Assembly: GCA_029959605.1 (NCBI GenBank)
Contig: JASCOC010000007.1
Span: forward strand, 109,844 to 173,843
DNA: 64,000 nucleotides
Direction: 5' to 3'
Source: Lysobacteraceae bacterium PS02340
Lineage (GTDB): Bacteria; Pseudomonadota; Gammaproteobacteria; Xanthomonadales; Xanthomonadaceae
A model generated the notes under the pieces. The model searched no databases. It was not told where the DNA came from and was given only the letters and a program-made list of their open reading frames with translations. Of this stretch, positions 8,400 to 19,673 are shown piece after piece. The position numbers and the translations under genes were made by a program. Within the stretch, counting starts at the first letter, position 1, and each line of letters starts with the position of its first letter.

Positions 8400-8959
8400 T
8401 GTCCACCACGCAATCCGTCGACGCGCCCGCCACGGGCGCGTTCGCACTTCTGGCCGAGTACGAGCGGCGCAGCCTGGCGCACAGCATCGGCCTGCCCGAC
8501 CAGCTCGACGCGCCCGGCCTGTGGCGCGGCGTGGGTTACCGGATCGGCCGGCGCATGCTGGCCTCGTCGTTCGACGAGGTCATCGAGATCCTGCCGATGC
8601 CGCCGGTGACCCCGGTGCCCGGCGCGCAGCCCTGGGTGCTCGGCGTCGCCAACATCCGCGGCAGCCTGCTGCCGATCGTCGACCTCAAGCAGTTCCTGGA
8701 GGGCGAGCGCACGGTGCTGCAGGAAAGCCAGCGTGTGCTGATCGTGCGCCAGCCCGGCGGCGACGTCGCGCTGACGATCGACGAACTGTTCGGCCAGCGC
8801 AGTTTCCTCGAGGAAGACGAGGTCTCGGCCGACCGCATCGCCGAAGGCCGTTACGGTCACTTCGTCGAACGCGCGTATGCGCATGCCAACGCGACCTGGG
8901 GCGTCTTCAGCCTCGAACGTCTCGGTCGCACCCCGGAATTTCGACACGCCGCGGCCTGA
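8399..8959 (+). CDS. pilI: CheW-like adaptor PilI
   Basis: CheW-domain scaffold of 186 residues that couples the receptor PilJ to the kinase ChpA at the cell pole. The CheW fold covers most of the protein ([42 protein letters not shown], then [20 protein letters not shown]). It starts on the last base of pilH. The frame can be read further upstream, but that part is the out-of-frame shadow of pilH. A 40-bp gap separates it from pilJ. Confidence 0.93.
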   Translation: MSTTQSVDAPATGAFALLAEYERRSLAHSIGLPDQLDAPGLWRGVGYRIGRRMLASSFDEVIEILPMPPVTPVPGAQPWVLGVANIRGSLLPIVDLKQFLEGERTVLQESQRVLIVRQPGGDVALTIDELFGQRSFLEEDEVSADRIAEGRYGHFVERAYAHANATWGVFSLERLGRTPEFRHAAA

Positions 8960-8999
8960 TGGCCGCCGTCGCACCCAGCATCAGGAACGGACAGCCCGC

Positions 9000-11021
9000 A
9001 TGAGCACAGCCGCCGATACTCTCGCCATCAAACGTCGCACCTTCGGCACGAACTTCTGGGTCGTGGTGCTGGTCGTGGCCGGCGCGATCCTGGTCCTCAA
9101 CACCGGTTACGGCACGTGGAAGGCCTCGGCCCTCGGCGGCGCCAGTACCTCGGCCTCGAACCTGCGCGTGGACAGCCAGCGGCTGGCCAACCAGGGCAGC
9201 GACGCGGTCCGCGGCAACGCGGCGGCGTTCGTCACGTTCAAGGCAACGCGCGCGCAGATCGACGGCGACATCCAGCAGCTCAACGCCAGCTACGGCGACA
9301 CGCCCGGCGTGTCCGGCGCCGTCGCCAAGGTCACTGAAACCTGGACGCCGCTCGGCGCCAGCGCGCAACGGCTCGCCGACAGCGAGACGGCGGTGACCGC
9401 ATTCGCCGGTCAGGCCCAGCGCTTCAGCCAGGGCGTGCCGCAGCTGCAGGCGCTGCTCGACGAACTGGTGCGTGCGATGTCGAGCAGCGGCTCGCCGTCC
9501 TCGCAGGTCTACATGGCGCTGCGCCAGGTGGTGATCGCCGGCGACATGGCACGCCGCGTGACCGAGGTGCAGGCCGGCGGCGCAGGCGCCGCGATCGCGG
9601 GCCAGGGCCTGCGTCGCAATGCGGAAGATTTCCAGCAGGTCATGACCGGCCTGCGCGAGGGCGACCCGTCGCGCGAACTGCAGGCGCTGACCAACGGCAA
9701 CGCGCTCGCCGCGCTGACCCGCGCCGACGAAGCCTGGGCGCGGATGCGCGCCGAGCTCGAAGCCATCCTCGGCAGCAGCGAGCAGCTGTTCCAGGCGCAG
9801 GCCGCCGCCGGTGCGCTGGTGACCGGTTCCGACCAGCTGCTGGCCGACAGCGAATCGCTGTTCAACGCCTTCACCGCGTTCGGCTCGATGACCGACCGCA
9901 GCATCCTGGGCAACATCTGGATCAGCATCGTCGCCGGCCTGATCGCGCTGGTCGCCATCGCCGGTCTGCTCGTCTCGCTGAATCGCGCGCAGCGCGAGCG
10001 CTACGAGACCACGATGGAACTCAACAACCGCAACCAGGAGGCGATCATGCGCCTGCTGGACGAAATGGGTTCGCTCGCCGAGGGCGACCTGACGGTCAAG
10101 GCGACGGTCACCGAGGACATGACCGGCGCGATCGCCGACTCGATCAACTTCGCGATCGAGCAGCTGCGCAGCCTCGTGCAGACGATCAACGACACTTCGG
10201 TGCAGGTCGCCTCCAGCGCCCAGGAAACCCAGGCCACCGCGATGCATCTGGCCGAAGCGGCCGAGCATCAGGAGCAGGAAATCAACTCCGCGTCGGACCG
10301 GATCAACGAGATCGCGGTCAGCATCGACCAGGTGTCGAAGAACTCCGCCGAATCGGCCGACGTGGCGCAGCGCTCGGTGCAGATCGCGACCAAGGGCGCG
10401 GGCGTGGTGCGCGAGACGATCGCCGGCATGGACTCGATCCGCGACCAGATCCAGGAAACCTCGAAGCGCATCAAGCGGCTGGGCGAAAGCTCGCAGGAGA
10501 TCGGCTCGATCGTCGAACTGATCAACGACATCTCCGAGCAGACCAACATCCTCGCGCTCAACGCCGCGATCCAGGCGGCCTCCGCCGGTGAAGCCGGCCG
10601 CGGTTTCGCGGTCGTGGCCGACGAAGTGCAGCGCCTCGCGGAACGCGCGACCAATGCGACCCGCCGCATCGAAACGCTGGTGCAGACGATCCAGTCCGAC
10701 ACCAACGAAGCGGTGACGTCGATGGAACAGACGACCTCCGAAGTGGTCGCCGGTGCGCGCCTGGCCGAAGACGCCGGTACCGCGCTGGGCGAGATCGAAA
10801 GCGTCTCGACCAGCCTCGCCGACCTCATCCAGGGCATCTCCTCGGCTGCTCATCAGCAGTCCTCGGCCGCGACCAACATCACCACGGCCATGCACACGAT
10901 CCAGTCGATCACCAAGCAGACCTCGCAGGGTGCGAACCAGACCGCGGCGTCGATCGGCAACTTGGCGCAGCTCGCCGCCGACCTGCGTCGCTCGGTCGCC
11001 GACTTCAAGCTGCCGGCCTGA
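9000..11021 (+). CDS. pilJ: Type IV pilus methyl-accepting chemotaxis protein PilJ
   Basis: Inner-membrane chemoreceptor of 673 residues. The first membrane segment is at about residues 18-36. A periplasmic helical domain rich in Gln/Ala follows, then a second membrane segment at about 310-332 and the cytoplasmic signalling helix. The conserved hairpin tip is around [20 protein letters not shown], followed by [17 protein letters not shown]. PilJ is thought to sense pilin contact and signal to ChpA. The upstream in-frame extension reads through pilI in another frame and is not used. Gln/Glu-rich helices that could be methylated are present, yet no methyltransferase gene (pilK) follows; see the chpA and CheB-like entries. 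Confidence 0.95.
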   Translation: MSTAADTLAIKRRTFGTNFWVVVLVVAGAILVLNTGYGTWKASALGGASTSASNLRVDSQRLANQGSDAVRGNAAAFVTFKATRAQIDGDIQQLNASYGDTPGVSGAVAKVTETWTPLGASAQRLADSETAVTAFAGQAQRFSQGVPQLQALLDELVRAMSSSGSPSSQVYMALRQVVIAGDMARRVTEVQAGGAGAAIAGQGLRRNAEDFQQVMTGLREGDPSRELQALTNGNALAALTRADEAWARMRAELEAILGSSEQLFQAQAAAGALVTGSDQLLADSESLFNAFTAFGSMTDRSILGNIWISIVAGLIALVAIAGLLVSLNRAQRERYETTMELNNRNQEAIMRLLDEMGSLAEGDLTVKATVTEDMTGAIADSINFAIEQLRSLVQTINDTSVQVASSAQETQATAMHLAEAAEHQEQEINSASDRINEIAVSIDQVSKNSAESADVAQRSVQIATKGAGVVRETIAGMDSIRDQIQETSKRIKRLGESSQEIGSIVELINDISEQTNILALNAAIQAASAGEAGRGFAVVADEVQRLAERATNATRRIETLVQTIQSDTNEAVTSMEQTTSEVVAGARLAEDAGTALGEIESVSTSLADLIQGISSAAHQQSSAATNITTAMHTIQSITKQTSQGANQTAASIGNLAQLAADLRRSVADFKLPA

Positions 11022-11038
11022 GCCACGGAACGGATTCC

Positions 11039-11098
11039 ATGACCGTCTGCTTCATTCGCGCTGACGCGCGCGGCGCCCTTCGCGGAGCCGCCGCATGA
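11039..11098 (+). CDS. Possible 19-residue leader peptide before chpA
   Basis: A short frame starts at ATG 11039 and ends at TGA 11096-11098, overlapping the chpA ATG (11095) by four bases. It fills most of the 73-bp gap between pilJ and chpA. A weak purine stretch (ACGGAACGGA) precedes it. It could couple translation from pilJ into chpA, or be chance. No similarity to a known protein is apparent. Confidence 0.25.
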   Translation: MTVCFIRADARGALRGAAA

Positions 11099-14000
11099 GC
11101 GGTCTGCGCGATGCCATCGACCACACCATGCTCGGCTGGATCAAGCCGGAGCTGGACGAAGTGCTGCGCCAGGCACGCATCGAACTGGAAGGCTTCGTCG
11201 AAGCACCGGACGATCCGGGCCGCATGCGCCTGTGCGCCGGGTATCTGCACCAAGCGCAGGGCACGTTGCGGATGGTCGAGCTATACGCGCCGGCGATGGT
11301 CGTCGAGGAGATGGAGCGGCTCGCCGATGCGCTCCGCGATGGTGCGACCGCCGACCGCGACATCGCCTCCGCCGCGTTGCTGCGCGGCATGCTGCTGCTG
11401 CCCGACTATCTCGAACGGCTGCAGGGCGGGCACCGCGACATTCCGATCGTGCTGCTGCCGCTGCTCAACGAGCTGCGCGCCGCGCGTGGCGAAACCGGGC
11501 TGAGCGAAAGCATCCTGTTCGCGCCGGATCTGGCGCGTGCGTTGCCCGACACCGCTCCGGTCGAAGATGCCGGTATCGATCCCGACGCCGCGCTGCGCCA
11601 GTTGCGCGTCGCGCTGCAGGCCTGGCCGGCGACCGGCAGCCCCGGTGATACCGGTGCGCTGGTCACCGGGCTGTCCGCCTTGGCCGCACAGGCCGGCACC
11701 GAAACCCAGCGCCGCATGCTGTGGGTCGCCTCGCGCGTTGCCGACGCACTGGCCGACGGCGCGTTTGCGCCGGCCCTGCATCCCACGCTGCGCCAGGTGT
11801 TCGCCGGCGTCGAACGCGAAGTGCGCCAGTACGCGCAGGCGCCGCGTCTCGACGCGACGCGCGCCGACGGCGCGCAGGAACCCACGCGTCAGCTGCTGTA
11901 TCACGTCGCCCACAGCGACGCCGCGCATCCCGCGCTCGACGCGTTGCGCGATGCCTTCGACCTGCAGGCGCAACTGCCGAGCGAGGCCGAACTTGAACAC
12001 GCGCGCGGCAGTCTGGGTGGCCGCAACCGCGCGCTGCTCGGCACCGTCGCCGCCGCGGTCAAGGAGGACCTGCTGCGGGTCAAGGACGCGCTGGACCTGC
12101 ATCTGCGCACCGGCTCGACCGACATCGCCGGTCTGCAACCGCAGGTCGACGTGCTGGCCGGCGTCGCCGACACGCTCGGCATGCTCGGCCTGGGCGCCGC
12201 GCGTACCGTGGTGCAGCAGCAGCGCGACACCATGCGCGGCATCGTCGGCGGTGCCATGCCGGCCAGCGAGGACACGCTGCTCGACGTCGCCGGTGCGTTG
12301 CTCTACGTCGATGCGACGCTCGACGACCAGGTTTCGCGTCTCGGCGCCGAGGTCACCGATGGTTCCGACGACACGCTCGCCGTCGAGGCGCAGCAGTCGA
12401 TGGGGGTGCTCGTCCGCGAGGCGATCGCCAATTTCTCCGACGCGCGTCAGGCGCTGGTCGCGTTCGTCGAAACCAGCTGGGATCACGCCGAGCTGCAGGA
12501 AGTGCCGCGTCTGCTGGCCGAGGTCGGCGGTGCGCTGGCGATGCTGGAGCTGCCACAGGCCGCGAGCTATCTGGCCGGCGTGCGCCTGTACGCCGAACGC
12601 GAGCTGATCGCGCGTCAGCGCGTGCCCAACGGCCGCCAGCTCGACACCTTCGCCGATGCGCTGGCGAGCCTGGAGTACTACCTCGAAGCGTTGCGCGAGC
12701 AGCGCCCGAACCGCGCCGACATTCTCGACATCGCGCGCAGCTCGCTGGAAGCGCTCGGCTACTGGCCGCTGCCGGAAGCGAGCGTCGCGCACGAGGCCAT
12801 CGTCGACGACAGCCCGTTCGACGAGGCCGACAGTGCGACGGCCGGCTTTCACCTCGACCAGTTCGCCCGCGGTATTGAGGTGTGGGAACCGCCGGTGGCC
12901 GAGCGCGAGCAGGCGCCCGCTCCGGTGTCGGTGGACACCTCCCCCTCGCCGACACCGGCGCCCACGCCGGCGCGCAACGTCGCCGGTGGCTTCGAGGACG
13001 TCGGCGACGAGATCGACGACGAGATCCGCGAGGTGTTCCTCGAGGAATTCGCCGGCGAGATCGAGAATCTCGACGCGCTGCTGCCGCCGTGGCGCGCGCA
13101 GCCGGACAACATCGAACTCGTGCGTCCGATCCGGCGCGTGTTCCACACGCTCAAGGGCAGCGGTCGACTCGTCGGCGCGAAGGCGCTCGGCGAGTTCAGC
13201 TGGTCGATCGAGACCATGCTCAACCGCGTCATCGACGGTCGCCCGGCCACGCCGGCCGTGGTCGAGATGGTCGACCAGGCGTTCTATGCGCTGCCCGAAC
13301 TGCAGGCGGTGCTGCGCGGCGAAGCCACGCTGTGCGCCGACCTCGACACCATGCAGGCCAATGCGGCGCGCATCGCTGCCGGCGACGACACCTTGCCGGT
13401 GCAGCCCGCGGCGCTCGCGATGGCCACCGATACCGTGGAGGTCGATCTCGAAGACGCGCCGGTGCCGGTGGCCGTCGAATCCGACGTCGCGCCGGTCGCG
13501 AGTGCCGACGACGCGACGTCCGAAATCGCAGAGACGGCGCCCGTCGCGGCGTCGGACGAAATCGAGACCGTGCCCGCGTCCGTCGACGCGCTGCTGCTCG
13601 AAATCCTCGACAACGAGGTGCAGGGCCATCTGCAGACCGTCGGCGACTGGCTCGGTGCGATCGATGCCGGCGCACCCGCCGACGGCGAGCGTCTGCTGCG
13701 CGCGCTGCACACGATGCACGGCGCGTTCGCGATGGCCGAAGTGCCCGCGATCGGCCTGCTGCTCGGTCCTGCCGAGGAATACGCACGTCGTCTGGTCGCC
13801 GCCGGCACCGCGCCGGACGCCGATGTCACAACGGTGCTCGACGCGGTCTGCGTCGCCGCCCGCGAAGCGCTGCGCCAGCTGCACGCACCCGAGCCACGCA
13901 TCGCGGTCATGACCGCACTGGCCGAGCAGGTCGGCGCATTGCGCGACCGCCTCCCCGAAGCGCCGGTCGAGCGGTTCGAATTCGATCTGCCCGACGACAT

Positions 14001-17000
14001 CGATGCGCTGGACGATCTGTCCGATTCCACGTCGATCGCACTCGACCAAGACAGTGATGCCGGGCAGGTGGCGCAGGACGCCGAGCATCTGGAGGCCGAG
14101 CGCGCTGCGCAGGCGGAAAGCGAGCGGCTCGAAGCTGAGCGAACAGAGAGCGAGCGTGTCGAGGCCGAGCGTCTCGAACAGGACCGCGTGGACGCAGAAC
14201 GCCTCGCGCTTGCAGAGGCCGAACGCGCCGAGTCGGAACGCGTCGAGCGCGAGCGTCTGGAACAGAAGCGTCTCGACGCCGAGCGTCTCGCGCAAGCCGA
14301 AGCCGAACAGGCCGAAGCAGCGCGCCTCGACGCAGAGCGTGTCGAGACCGAGCGTCTGGAGCAGGAACGCCTCGCTGCCGAGCGTCTCGCACAGGCTGAA
14401 GCCGAACAGGTGGAAGCGGCCCGGATCGAAGCCGAGCGTGTCGAGTCCGAGCGGCTGGAAGCGGAGCGTCTCGCCGCCGAGCGGGCTGCGCAGGACGAAG
14501 CCGAGCAGGCTGCGCTCGCGCGCCTCGAGATCGAACGTGCAGACGCGGAACGCGTCGAAGCCGAGCGCGTCGCAGCCGAGCAGCGGGAGCAGGCACGTCT
14601 GGCGGCCGAGCAGGCTGCGGAGACGGACGACACCGCTGCGGCGACGGATCAGGCTGCGTCGGACAACATCGAAATAGAGGATGCGCGTCAGGCCGATGCT
14701 GCGCGGATCGCGATCGAAGCGTTCGAGAAACTGCGCCGTCAGGCCCACATCGACGCCAGTGTGCTGGTCGCCGAGCGTGCCCGCTTCGATCAGGACGAAG
14801 CCGCACGTCGTCTGCGCGATGCCGAGGCGGTTGCCGCAGAGGCGAGCGCGTTGTCCGCAGAAGACTCCCTTGACGCTGCTGCAGACGACGTCGATGCAGT
14901 CGGGATCGTCGGCGCTGCGTCCGATGTCCAAGCGCCATCGAACGAGGACGTGGCGACGCCGCTGGAGATCGAATCGACAGACGTTGCCGAAGCTGCGCTG
15001 GTCTCCGACGTCATCGATGTCGAAGACGCTTCGGATGCGATCTCGGATCCGGCCGACAACGCCGACCCGGAAACCATCGACATCACAGCGTCTGCGGCAG
15101 ACATCGAAGCGGACGCGTTGATTATCGACCCTGAAGTCGACGACGTCGCAGCCGTGCCACCTTCCGAGCTCGAAGTTGCTCCAGTCGATTCGATCGACGA
15201 TGAGACGGTCGCGCCGGCAGACACCGCCGAAGCCGGGATTCCGGCCGATGCAACCGGTTCCTTGCCCACCGACGAGCTGCCGACCAGCGAAGACGATCCC
15301 GATACCGCGCTCGCGCTCGAGGGTCTCGATCCGGAACTGATCGACATCTTCGTCGAAGAAGGCATCGACCTGCTCGACCATTCCGACGGCCTGCTGGCGC
15401 AGCTGCGGGTCGCGCCCGACAACCGCGACGCGGTGGCCGGTCTGCAGCGCGATCTGCACACGCTCAAGGGCGGCGCGCGCATGGCCGGCCTGATGGAAAT
15501 CGGCGAGCTGGGTCATGCGATGGAGACCCTGCTCGAATCCGTGGCCGAGCGTCGGCGCACGCTGCGACGCGGCGACGTGATGCTGCTCGAGCGCGGCTTC
15601 GATCGCCTGCACACGATGGTGACCCGCGCCGGCGACCGGCGCGCGATCGGCCCGTCGCAGGCGCTGGTCGATGCGTTCAGTGGCAAGCGCCCGAGCGAAT
15701 CGCAGGCCGCGTCGCCGGCGCCCTCCGACGAGGCGCCGAAGGTCGAACTCGCGCCATTGTCCGCACCGCTGCCACTCGACGGCGGTACCGCAGAGGACGA
15801 AGAGAGCGCGCTGCGCGGTTCGCAGGAGCAGGTGCGCATCCGCGCCGACCTGCTCGACAAGCTGGTCACCTACGCCGGCGAGGTCGCGATCTACCGCGCG
15901 CGTCTGGAGCAGCAGCTCGGCGCGTTCCGCGGGGCGATGAACGAACTGGCGCAGACCAATACGCGTCTGCGCGACCAGCTGCGCCGCCTCGACAGCGAGA
16001 CCGAAGCGCAGATCGTCGCGCGTTACCAGCGCGAGGGCGAGGACACCGATACCACCTTCGATCCGCTGGAACTCGACCGCTTCTCGACACTGCAGCAGCT
16101 CTCGCGTGGTCTCAGCGAGACCGCGTCCGACTTCGGCAGCCTGCAGCAGATGCTCGAAGACCAGACCCGGCAGTACGAGACGCTGCTGACCCAGCAATCG
16201 CGGGTGAGTTCGGATCTGCAGGAAGGTCTGATGCGCACGCGCATGGTGCCGTTCGACGGCCTCGTGCCGCGGCTGCGTCGCGTGGTCCGTCAGGCCGCGC
16301 AGGACACCGGCAAGCAGGTGCAGCTGCGCCTCGAAGGCACGCAGGGCGAGCTGGATCGCAACGTGCTCGAACGCATGGTCTCGCCGCTGGAACACATGCT
16401 GCGCAATGCGGTCGCGCACGGGCTGGAGGCGCCGGATGCGCGTCGCAAGGCCGGCAAGGCCGACGAGGGCAGCGTCCACATCGCCGTCCGCCGCGAGGGT
16501 TCGGAAGTCGTGCTGGAAGTCGGCGACGACGGCGCCGGTCTCGACCGCGCCGCGATCCGCCGCCGCGCCGAGGAACGCGGGCTGTTGCAGGCGAATGCCG
16601 AGGTCGCCGATATCGATCTTGATGCGCTGATCCTGCAGCCGGGCTTCTCGACCGCGACCGAAGTCAGTCGCCTGGCCGGTCGCGGCGTCGGCATGGACGT
16701 CGTCGCCAGCGAAGTCCGCCAGCTCGGCGGCACTTTCGACATCCGCTCGCGCGATGGCGCGGGCACGACGTTCACGCTGCGCCTGCCGCAGACGCTGGCC
16801 GTCACCCAGGCCGCGTTCGTGCGCATCGGCGAGACGAGTTTCGCAGTGCCGATCGCATCGGTGCGCGGCGTCGGTCGCATCGCGCGTGCCGAGGCGAAGC
16901 CCGGCGCGATCTACCGCTACGGCGGCGAAGACTATCCGCTGTACGACCTCGGACGCCTCGTCGGCCAGCCGTCGGCGCGCGCCGAAGGCCAGTTGCAGAT

Positions 17001-17640
17001 GCCCTTGCTGCTGATCCGCGCCGGCGAGCTGCGCGCGGCGGTGGCGGTCGACGAAATCGTCGGCAACAAGGAAATCGTGGTGAAGCCGGTGGGGCCGCAG
17101 ATCACGTCGATTCCGGGCATCTTCGGCGCGACGATCATGGGCGACGGCCGCGTGGTCGTGATCCTCGACATCGCGCCGCTGGTGCGTCGCTACGGCACGC
17201 AGACTGCGCAGTTCGATGCACCCGTGCACGCGGCGGAGCCGGCGATCGAACGCCGCGCGGTGCCGCTGGTGATGGTGGTCGACGATTCGGTGACGATGCG
17301 CAAGGTCACCGGCCGCGTGCTGGAGCGCCACAACTTCGAGGTCGTGACCGCGAAGGACGGCCTCGATGCCCTGGAACGCATGGACGAGCGCGTGCCCGAT
17401 CTGATGCTGCTCGACATCGAGATGCCGCGCATGGACGGCTACGAACTCGCGACGCAGATGAAGGCCGATCCGCGTCTGCGCGACGTGCACATCATGATGA
17501 TCACCTCGCGTACCGGCGAGAAACACCGCCAGCGTGCGTTCGAGATCGGCGTGGACCGCTATCTCGGCAAGCCCTACCAGGAGCCCGAGTTGCTGCGCCA
17601 TGTCTACGAGCTGCTGAAGCTGGAGCGCGACGATGACTGA
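11095..17640 (+). CDS. chpA: Pil-Chp hybrid sensor kinase ChpA/PilL
   Basis: CheA-type histidine kinase fusion of 2181 residues, the core of the twitching-motility chemosensory system. Order: long helical N-terminal region with degenerate Hpt-like units (about 1-600); Hpt with His684 in [11 protein letters not shown]; a weaker Hpt-like unit with His872 in HTMHGAF; a Glu/Arg/Ala-rich helix (about 994-1178); an acidic disordered stretch (about 1180-1420); Hpt with His1455 in [11 protein letters not shown]; dimerisation helices (about 1580-1720); HATPase with [24 protein letters not shown] and GRGVGMDVV; CheW-like domain; and a receiver with Asp2107 in [12 protein letters not shown]. aeruginosa ChpA is about 2470 residues with more phosphotransfer domains. 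It overlaps the next gene by eight bases. Confidence 0.95.
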   Translation: MSGLRDAIDHTMLGWIKPELDEVLRQARIELEGFVEAPDDPGRMRLCAGYLHQAQGTLRMVELYAPAMVVEEMERLADALRDGATADRDIASAALLRGMLLLPDYLERLQGGHRDIPIVLLPLLNELRAARGETGLSESILFAPDLARALPDTAPVEDAGIDPDAALRQLRVALQAWPATGSPGDTGALVTGLSALAAQAGTETQRRMLWVASRVADALADGAFAPALHPTLRQVFAGVEREVRQYAQAPRLDATRADGAQEPTRQLLYHVAHSDAAHPALDALRDAFDLQAQLPSEAELEHARGSLGGRNRALLGTVAAAVKEDLLRVKDALDLHLRTGSTDIAGLQPQVDVLAGVADTLGMLGLGAARTVVQQQRDTMRGIVGGAMPASEDTLLDVAGALLYVDATLDDQVSRLGAEVTDGSDDTLAVEAQQSMGVLVREAIANFSDARQALVAFVETSWDHAELQEVPRLLAEVGGALAMLELPQAASYLAGVRLYAERELIARQRVPNGRQLDTFADALASLEYYLEALREQRPNRADILDIARSSLEALGYWPLPEASVAHEAIVDDSPFDEADSATAGFHLDQFARGIEVWEPPVAEREQAPAPVSVDTSPSPTPAPTPARNVAGGFEDVGDEIDDEIREVFLEEFAGEIENLDALLPPWRAQPDNIELVRPIRRVFHTLKGSGRLVGAKALGEFSWSIETMLNRVIDGRPATPAVVEMVDQAFYALPELQAVLRGEATLCADLDTMQANAARIAAGDDTLPVQPAALAMATDTVEVDLEDAPVPVAVESDVAPVASADDATSEIAETAPVAASDEIETVPASVDALLLEILDNEVQGHLQTVGDWLGAIDAGAPADGERLLRALHTMHGAFAMAEVPAIGLLLGPAEEYARRLVAAGTAPDADVTTVLDAVCVAAREALRQLHAPEPRIAVMTALAEQVGALRDRLPEAPVERFEFDLPDDIDALDDLSDSTSIALDQDSDAGQVAQDAEHLEAERAAQAESERLEAERTESERVEAERLEQDRVDAERLALAEAERAESERVERERLEQKRLDAERLAQAEAEQAEAARLDAERVETERLEQERLAAERLAQAEAEQVEAARIEAERVESERLEAERLAAERAAQDEAEQAALARLEIERADAERVEAERVAAEQREQARLAAEQAAETDDTAAATDQAASDNIEIEDARQADAARIAIEAFEKLRRQAHIDASVLVAERARFDQDEAARRLRDAEAVAAEASALSAEDSLDAAADDVDAVGIVGAASDVQAPSNEDVATPLEIESTDVAEAALVSDVIDVEDASDAISDPADNADPETIDITASAADIEADALIIDPEVDDVAAVPPSELEVAPVDSIDDETVAPADTAEAGIPADATGSLPTDELPTSEDDPDTALALEGLDPELIDIFVEEGIDLLDHSDGLLAQLRVAPDNRDAVAGLQRDLHTLKGGARMAGLMEIGELGHAMETLLESVAERRRTLRRGDVMLLERGFDRLHTMVTRAGDRRAIGPSQALVDAFSGKRPSESQAASPAPSDEAPKVELAPLSAPLPLDGGTAEDEESALRGSQEQVRIRADLLDKLVTYAGEVAIYRARLEQQLGAFRGAMNELAQTNTRLRDQLRRLDSETEAQIVARYQREGEDTDTTFDPLELDRFSTLQQLSRGLSETASDFGSLQQMLEDQTRQYETLLTQQSRVSSDLQEGLMRTRMVPFDGLVPRLRRVVRQAAQDTGKQVQLRLEGTQGELDRNVLERMVSPLEHMLRNAVAHGLEAPDARRKAGKADEGSVHIAVRREGSEVVLEVGDDGAGLDRAAIRRRAEERGLLQANAEVADIDLDALILQPGFSTATEVSRLAGRGVGMDVVASEVRQLGGTFDIRSRDGAGTTFTLRLPQTLAVTQAAFVRIGETSFAVPIASVRGVGRIARAEAKPGAIYRYGGEDYPLYDLGRLVGQPSARAEGQLQMPLLLIRAGELRAAVAVDEIVGNKEIVVKPVGPQITSIPGIFGATIMGDGRVVVILDIAPLVRRYGTQTAQFDAPVHAAEPAIERRAVPLVMVVDDSVTMRKVTGRVLERHNFEVVTAKDGLDALERMDERVPDLMLLDIEMPRMDGYELATQMKADPRLRDVHIMMITSRTGEKHRQRAFEIGVDRYLGKPYQEPELLRHVYELLKLERDDD
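14074..14630 (+). repeat. Degenerate ERLEAE-type coding repeat inside chpA
   Basis: About 185 codons of chpA encode an almost continuous pattern of Glu, Arg, Ala, Gln and Leu with recurring units such as AERLEQ, SERVEA and [11 protein letters not shown]. At DNA level the pieces GCCGAGCGTCTCG and GAGCGTGTCGA recur many times. The pattern predicts a long uninterrupted alpha helix, either a coiled coil or a salt-bridged single helix. Repeat copy number could vary between strains by slippage or recombination; that is an inference. Confidence 0.85.
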
Positions 17641-19159
17641 CGCGATCCGTACCGTCGTGCTGGCGCGCGCAGGTGCCGCCTGCGACCGCGTGGTCGAAGG
17701 CCTGACCGAAGCCGGCGCCGAACTAGTCGCCACGCTCGATCCAGCGCAGCACGCGCCGGATGCGCTCGAAGCACTGGCGCCTTCCGTGCTCGTGGTGGTG
17801 CTCGATCCCGTCGACGAAGACGCGCTCGAACCCTTCGAGCCGGCGTTCGCCGCGCCCGGCCGCACGGTGATCTTCGAAGAAGCTGCGCTGGTGCTCGAGC
17901 GAACCGGCTGGGATGCCGCGCGCTGGGTGCGCCATCTCGCCGCGAAGCTGCGCGGGGTCGGCGATGTACTGCCGCCGTCGGCGCTCGGCGATGTGCCGGT
18001 CGACGCGTCCCCGCTGACGCTGGAGTTCGATGCGCACACGGAAGCCGCCGCCTTCGTCGCGCCGGAAGCACCGGTGACGCCGGAGATCGAAGTGCCGTCT
18101 GCACCGGAATCGACGCCCGACGATGGGACGCATCTCGCGTTCGACCCGGTCGCGGCCGAGTTCGATGCACCGCCCAGCGTGCAGACGCCCGCCGTGGAAT
18201 TCAGTTTCGATTTCGAACTCGCCGATTACGACGAGACCAGCTACACCCCGCCGGCCGCGCCGCCCGGCGAAGTGCGCGATCTCGACGAGAATCTGGCCGC
18301 GTGGTCGGATGAGTCGACCGCGCCGGTCGAGCCGCCGTTGACGGATACGATCGCGCCGGATGCATCGATCGATGCGCCCGTCGAGCCCGCGCCCGAACCG
18401 GTCGTCGAGTCGACATCCGAACCGCTGACGCTGCTCGATGGTGATGCATTGCCGTCCTTTCGCGCTGCGGCGCCGGTTGATGAGGACGCGCCGGTTGCAG
18501 CCACGCCGGCCAAGACGCTGCAGCGCGATCTCTCCGATCTGGAATCGCGGATTTCCGGCTTGAGCCTCACCGATACCGACAGCTACGGCCACGGACCGGT
18601 CAAAGGTGTCGTGCTGATCGAAGGCGGTCTGGGCGGTCCCGACGCGGTGCGCCAGTTGCTGGGTGCATTGCCCGAAGGGTTTCCGCGCCCGGTGCTGGTG
18701 CGGCTGCAGCTCGATGGCGGTCGCTACGACCGGCTCGTGCGGCAGATGGAACGCGCGACCGCGATGCCGGTGCAGCTGGCCGAGGCGGGCATGACGGTCT
18801 CGCCGGGCGAAGTCTATTTCCTGCCACCGGATCTGATGCCGAGCGCGGCCGGCGGCGCACTGCGTTTCGCCGAAGCCGGTGACATCACCAGTCTCGCCGA
18901 TGCGGTGCCGCCCGACGACAGCGCGCTGCTGTTTCTCAGCGGCGCCGATGCATCGCTCGTCGACGTGGCGATGGGACCTGCCTGGCAGGGCGCGCTGGTC
19001 GGCGGCCAGAGCGAAGAAGGCTGCTACGACCCGGTCGCAGCGCGCGCCGTCGCGCAGCGCGGTGGTCCGTCGGGCAGTCCGACCGACATCGCCGACTGGC
19101 TGATCGCGCGCTGGATGCCGAGCGCGCGCCGTTTCGATTCCGGAGGGTTGTCGCTGTGA
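17633..19159 (+). CDS. CheB-like protein of Pil-Chp cluster, catalytic residues lost
   Basis: Protein of 508 residues in the position of chpB (CheB methylesterase). Residues about 1-110 resemble a receiver-type alpha/beta domain but lack a clear acidic pocket. Residues about 130-310 are an acidic, Pro-rich, low-complexity linker. Residues about 324-500 align by eye with the CheB esterase domain. The catalytic motif usually written G-A-S-T-G-G reads E-G-G-L-G-G at 330-335, so the nucleophilic serine (slot 332) is glycine. The usual QHM histidine motif reads RLQ. The last motif (GMGxDG) reads SGADAS. I infer that it no longer demethylates PilJ and may act as a scaffold. It overlaps chpA by eight bases and the CheW-like gene by four. 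Confidence 0.8.
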   Translation: MTDAIRTVVLARAGAACDRVVEGLTEAGAELVATLDPAQHAPDALEALAPSVLVVVLDPVDEDALEPFEPAFAAPGRTVIFEEAALVLERTGWDAARWVRHLAAKLRGVGDVLPPSALGDVPVDASPLTLEFDAHTEAAAFVAPEAPVTPEIEVPSAPESTPDDGTHLAFDPVAAEFDAPPSVQTPAVEFSFDFELADYDETSYTPPAAPPGEVRDLDENLAAWSDESTAPVEPPLTDTIAPDASIDAPVEPAPEPVVESTSEPLTLLDGDALPSFRAAAPVDEDAPVAATPAKTLQRDLSDLESRISGLSLTDTDSYGHGPVKGVVLIEGGLGGPDAVRQLLGALPEGFPRPVLVRLQLDGGRYDRLVRQMERATAMPVQLAEAGMTVSPGEVYFLPPDLMPSAAGGALRFAEAGDITSLADAVPPDDSALLFLSGADASLVDVAMGPAWQGALVGGQSEEGCYDPVAARAVAQRGGPSGSPTDIADWLIARWMPSARRFDSGGLSL

Positions 19160-19623
19160 GCGCAGATCGAGAAATCCGCGGCGTCCTGATCCGCGCCGGT
19201 GCCACGCAACTACTGCTGCCCAATGCGACGATTTCCGAGGTGCTCTCGTACTCGCCGCCGGAAGGGGTCGCGAATGCGCCCGACTGGCTGCTGGGGCGCC
19301 TGCGCTGGCGCGGCTGGCGTCTGCCGCTGGTCGCGTTTCCGGTGCTGTCGAAGCAGGGCGACGAACGCGCCGAACTGGCCAGCAAGGTCGTCGTGCTGAA
19401 GACGCTGGGCGGCGACGCGCGCCTGCCGTTCTTCGCGCTGCTGACCGAAGGCTTCCCGCGGCTGGTCACGATTTCCGAAGCGAATCTGCTCGACGAATCG
19501 GACGGCGACGGCGACGCGCTGCCGTTCGCGGTGCGCGCCCGCGTACGCCTCAATGACGACGTGGCACTGATTCCCGATATCGACCTGATCGAACAGTCCG
19601 TGCGCGAGGCGCTCGCCGCCTGA
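19156..19623 (+). CDS. chpC: CheW-like protein, ChpC type
   Basis: CheW-domain protein of 155 residues, last gene of the Pil-Chp operon. It starts within the stop region of the CheB-like gene. Recognisable elements are IRGVLIRAGATQLLLPNATI, LGRLRWRGWRLPLVAFPVLS and VVLKTLGGDARLPFFALLTEGFP. ChpC in Pseudomonas is an accessory CheW linking other receptors to ChpA. The operon ends here, facing the convergent rsmE. Confidence 0.85.
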   Translation: MSADREIRGVLIRAGATQLLLPNATISEVLSYSPPEGVANAPDWLLGRLRWRGWRLPLVAFPVLSKQGDERAELASKVVVLKTLGGDARLPFFALLTEGFPRLVTISEANLLDESDGDGDALPFAVRARVRLNDDVALIPDIDLIEQSVREALAA

Positions 19624-19627
19624 GTCG

Positions 19628-19673
19628 CCGCCGGCGCTCAGCTGCCGGAAATGCTTGAACTCAGAGCCGGCGG
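19628..19673. terminator. Possible weak bidirectional terminator chpC/rsmE
   Basis: An 8-bp inverted repeat (19628-19635 with 19666-19673) spans the 50-bp gap between convergent genes. The loop is long (30 bases) and there is no T-tract, so support is weak. Confidence 0.25.

Noticed and set aside
14074..14630. Repeat array considered as a CRISPR or tandem DNA repeat
   Set aside because: Units are degenerate, in frame and encode a charged helix; no regular spacers.
11281..18039. A 2252-codon open frame on the minus strand opposite chpA
   Set aside because: High GC with biased third positions leaves the antisense frame open. Its translation is Arg/His/Gln-rich without domains, whereas the plus strand encodes a full CheA-type protein.
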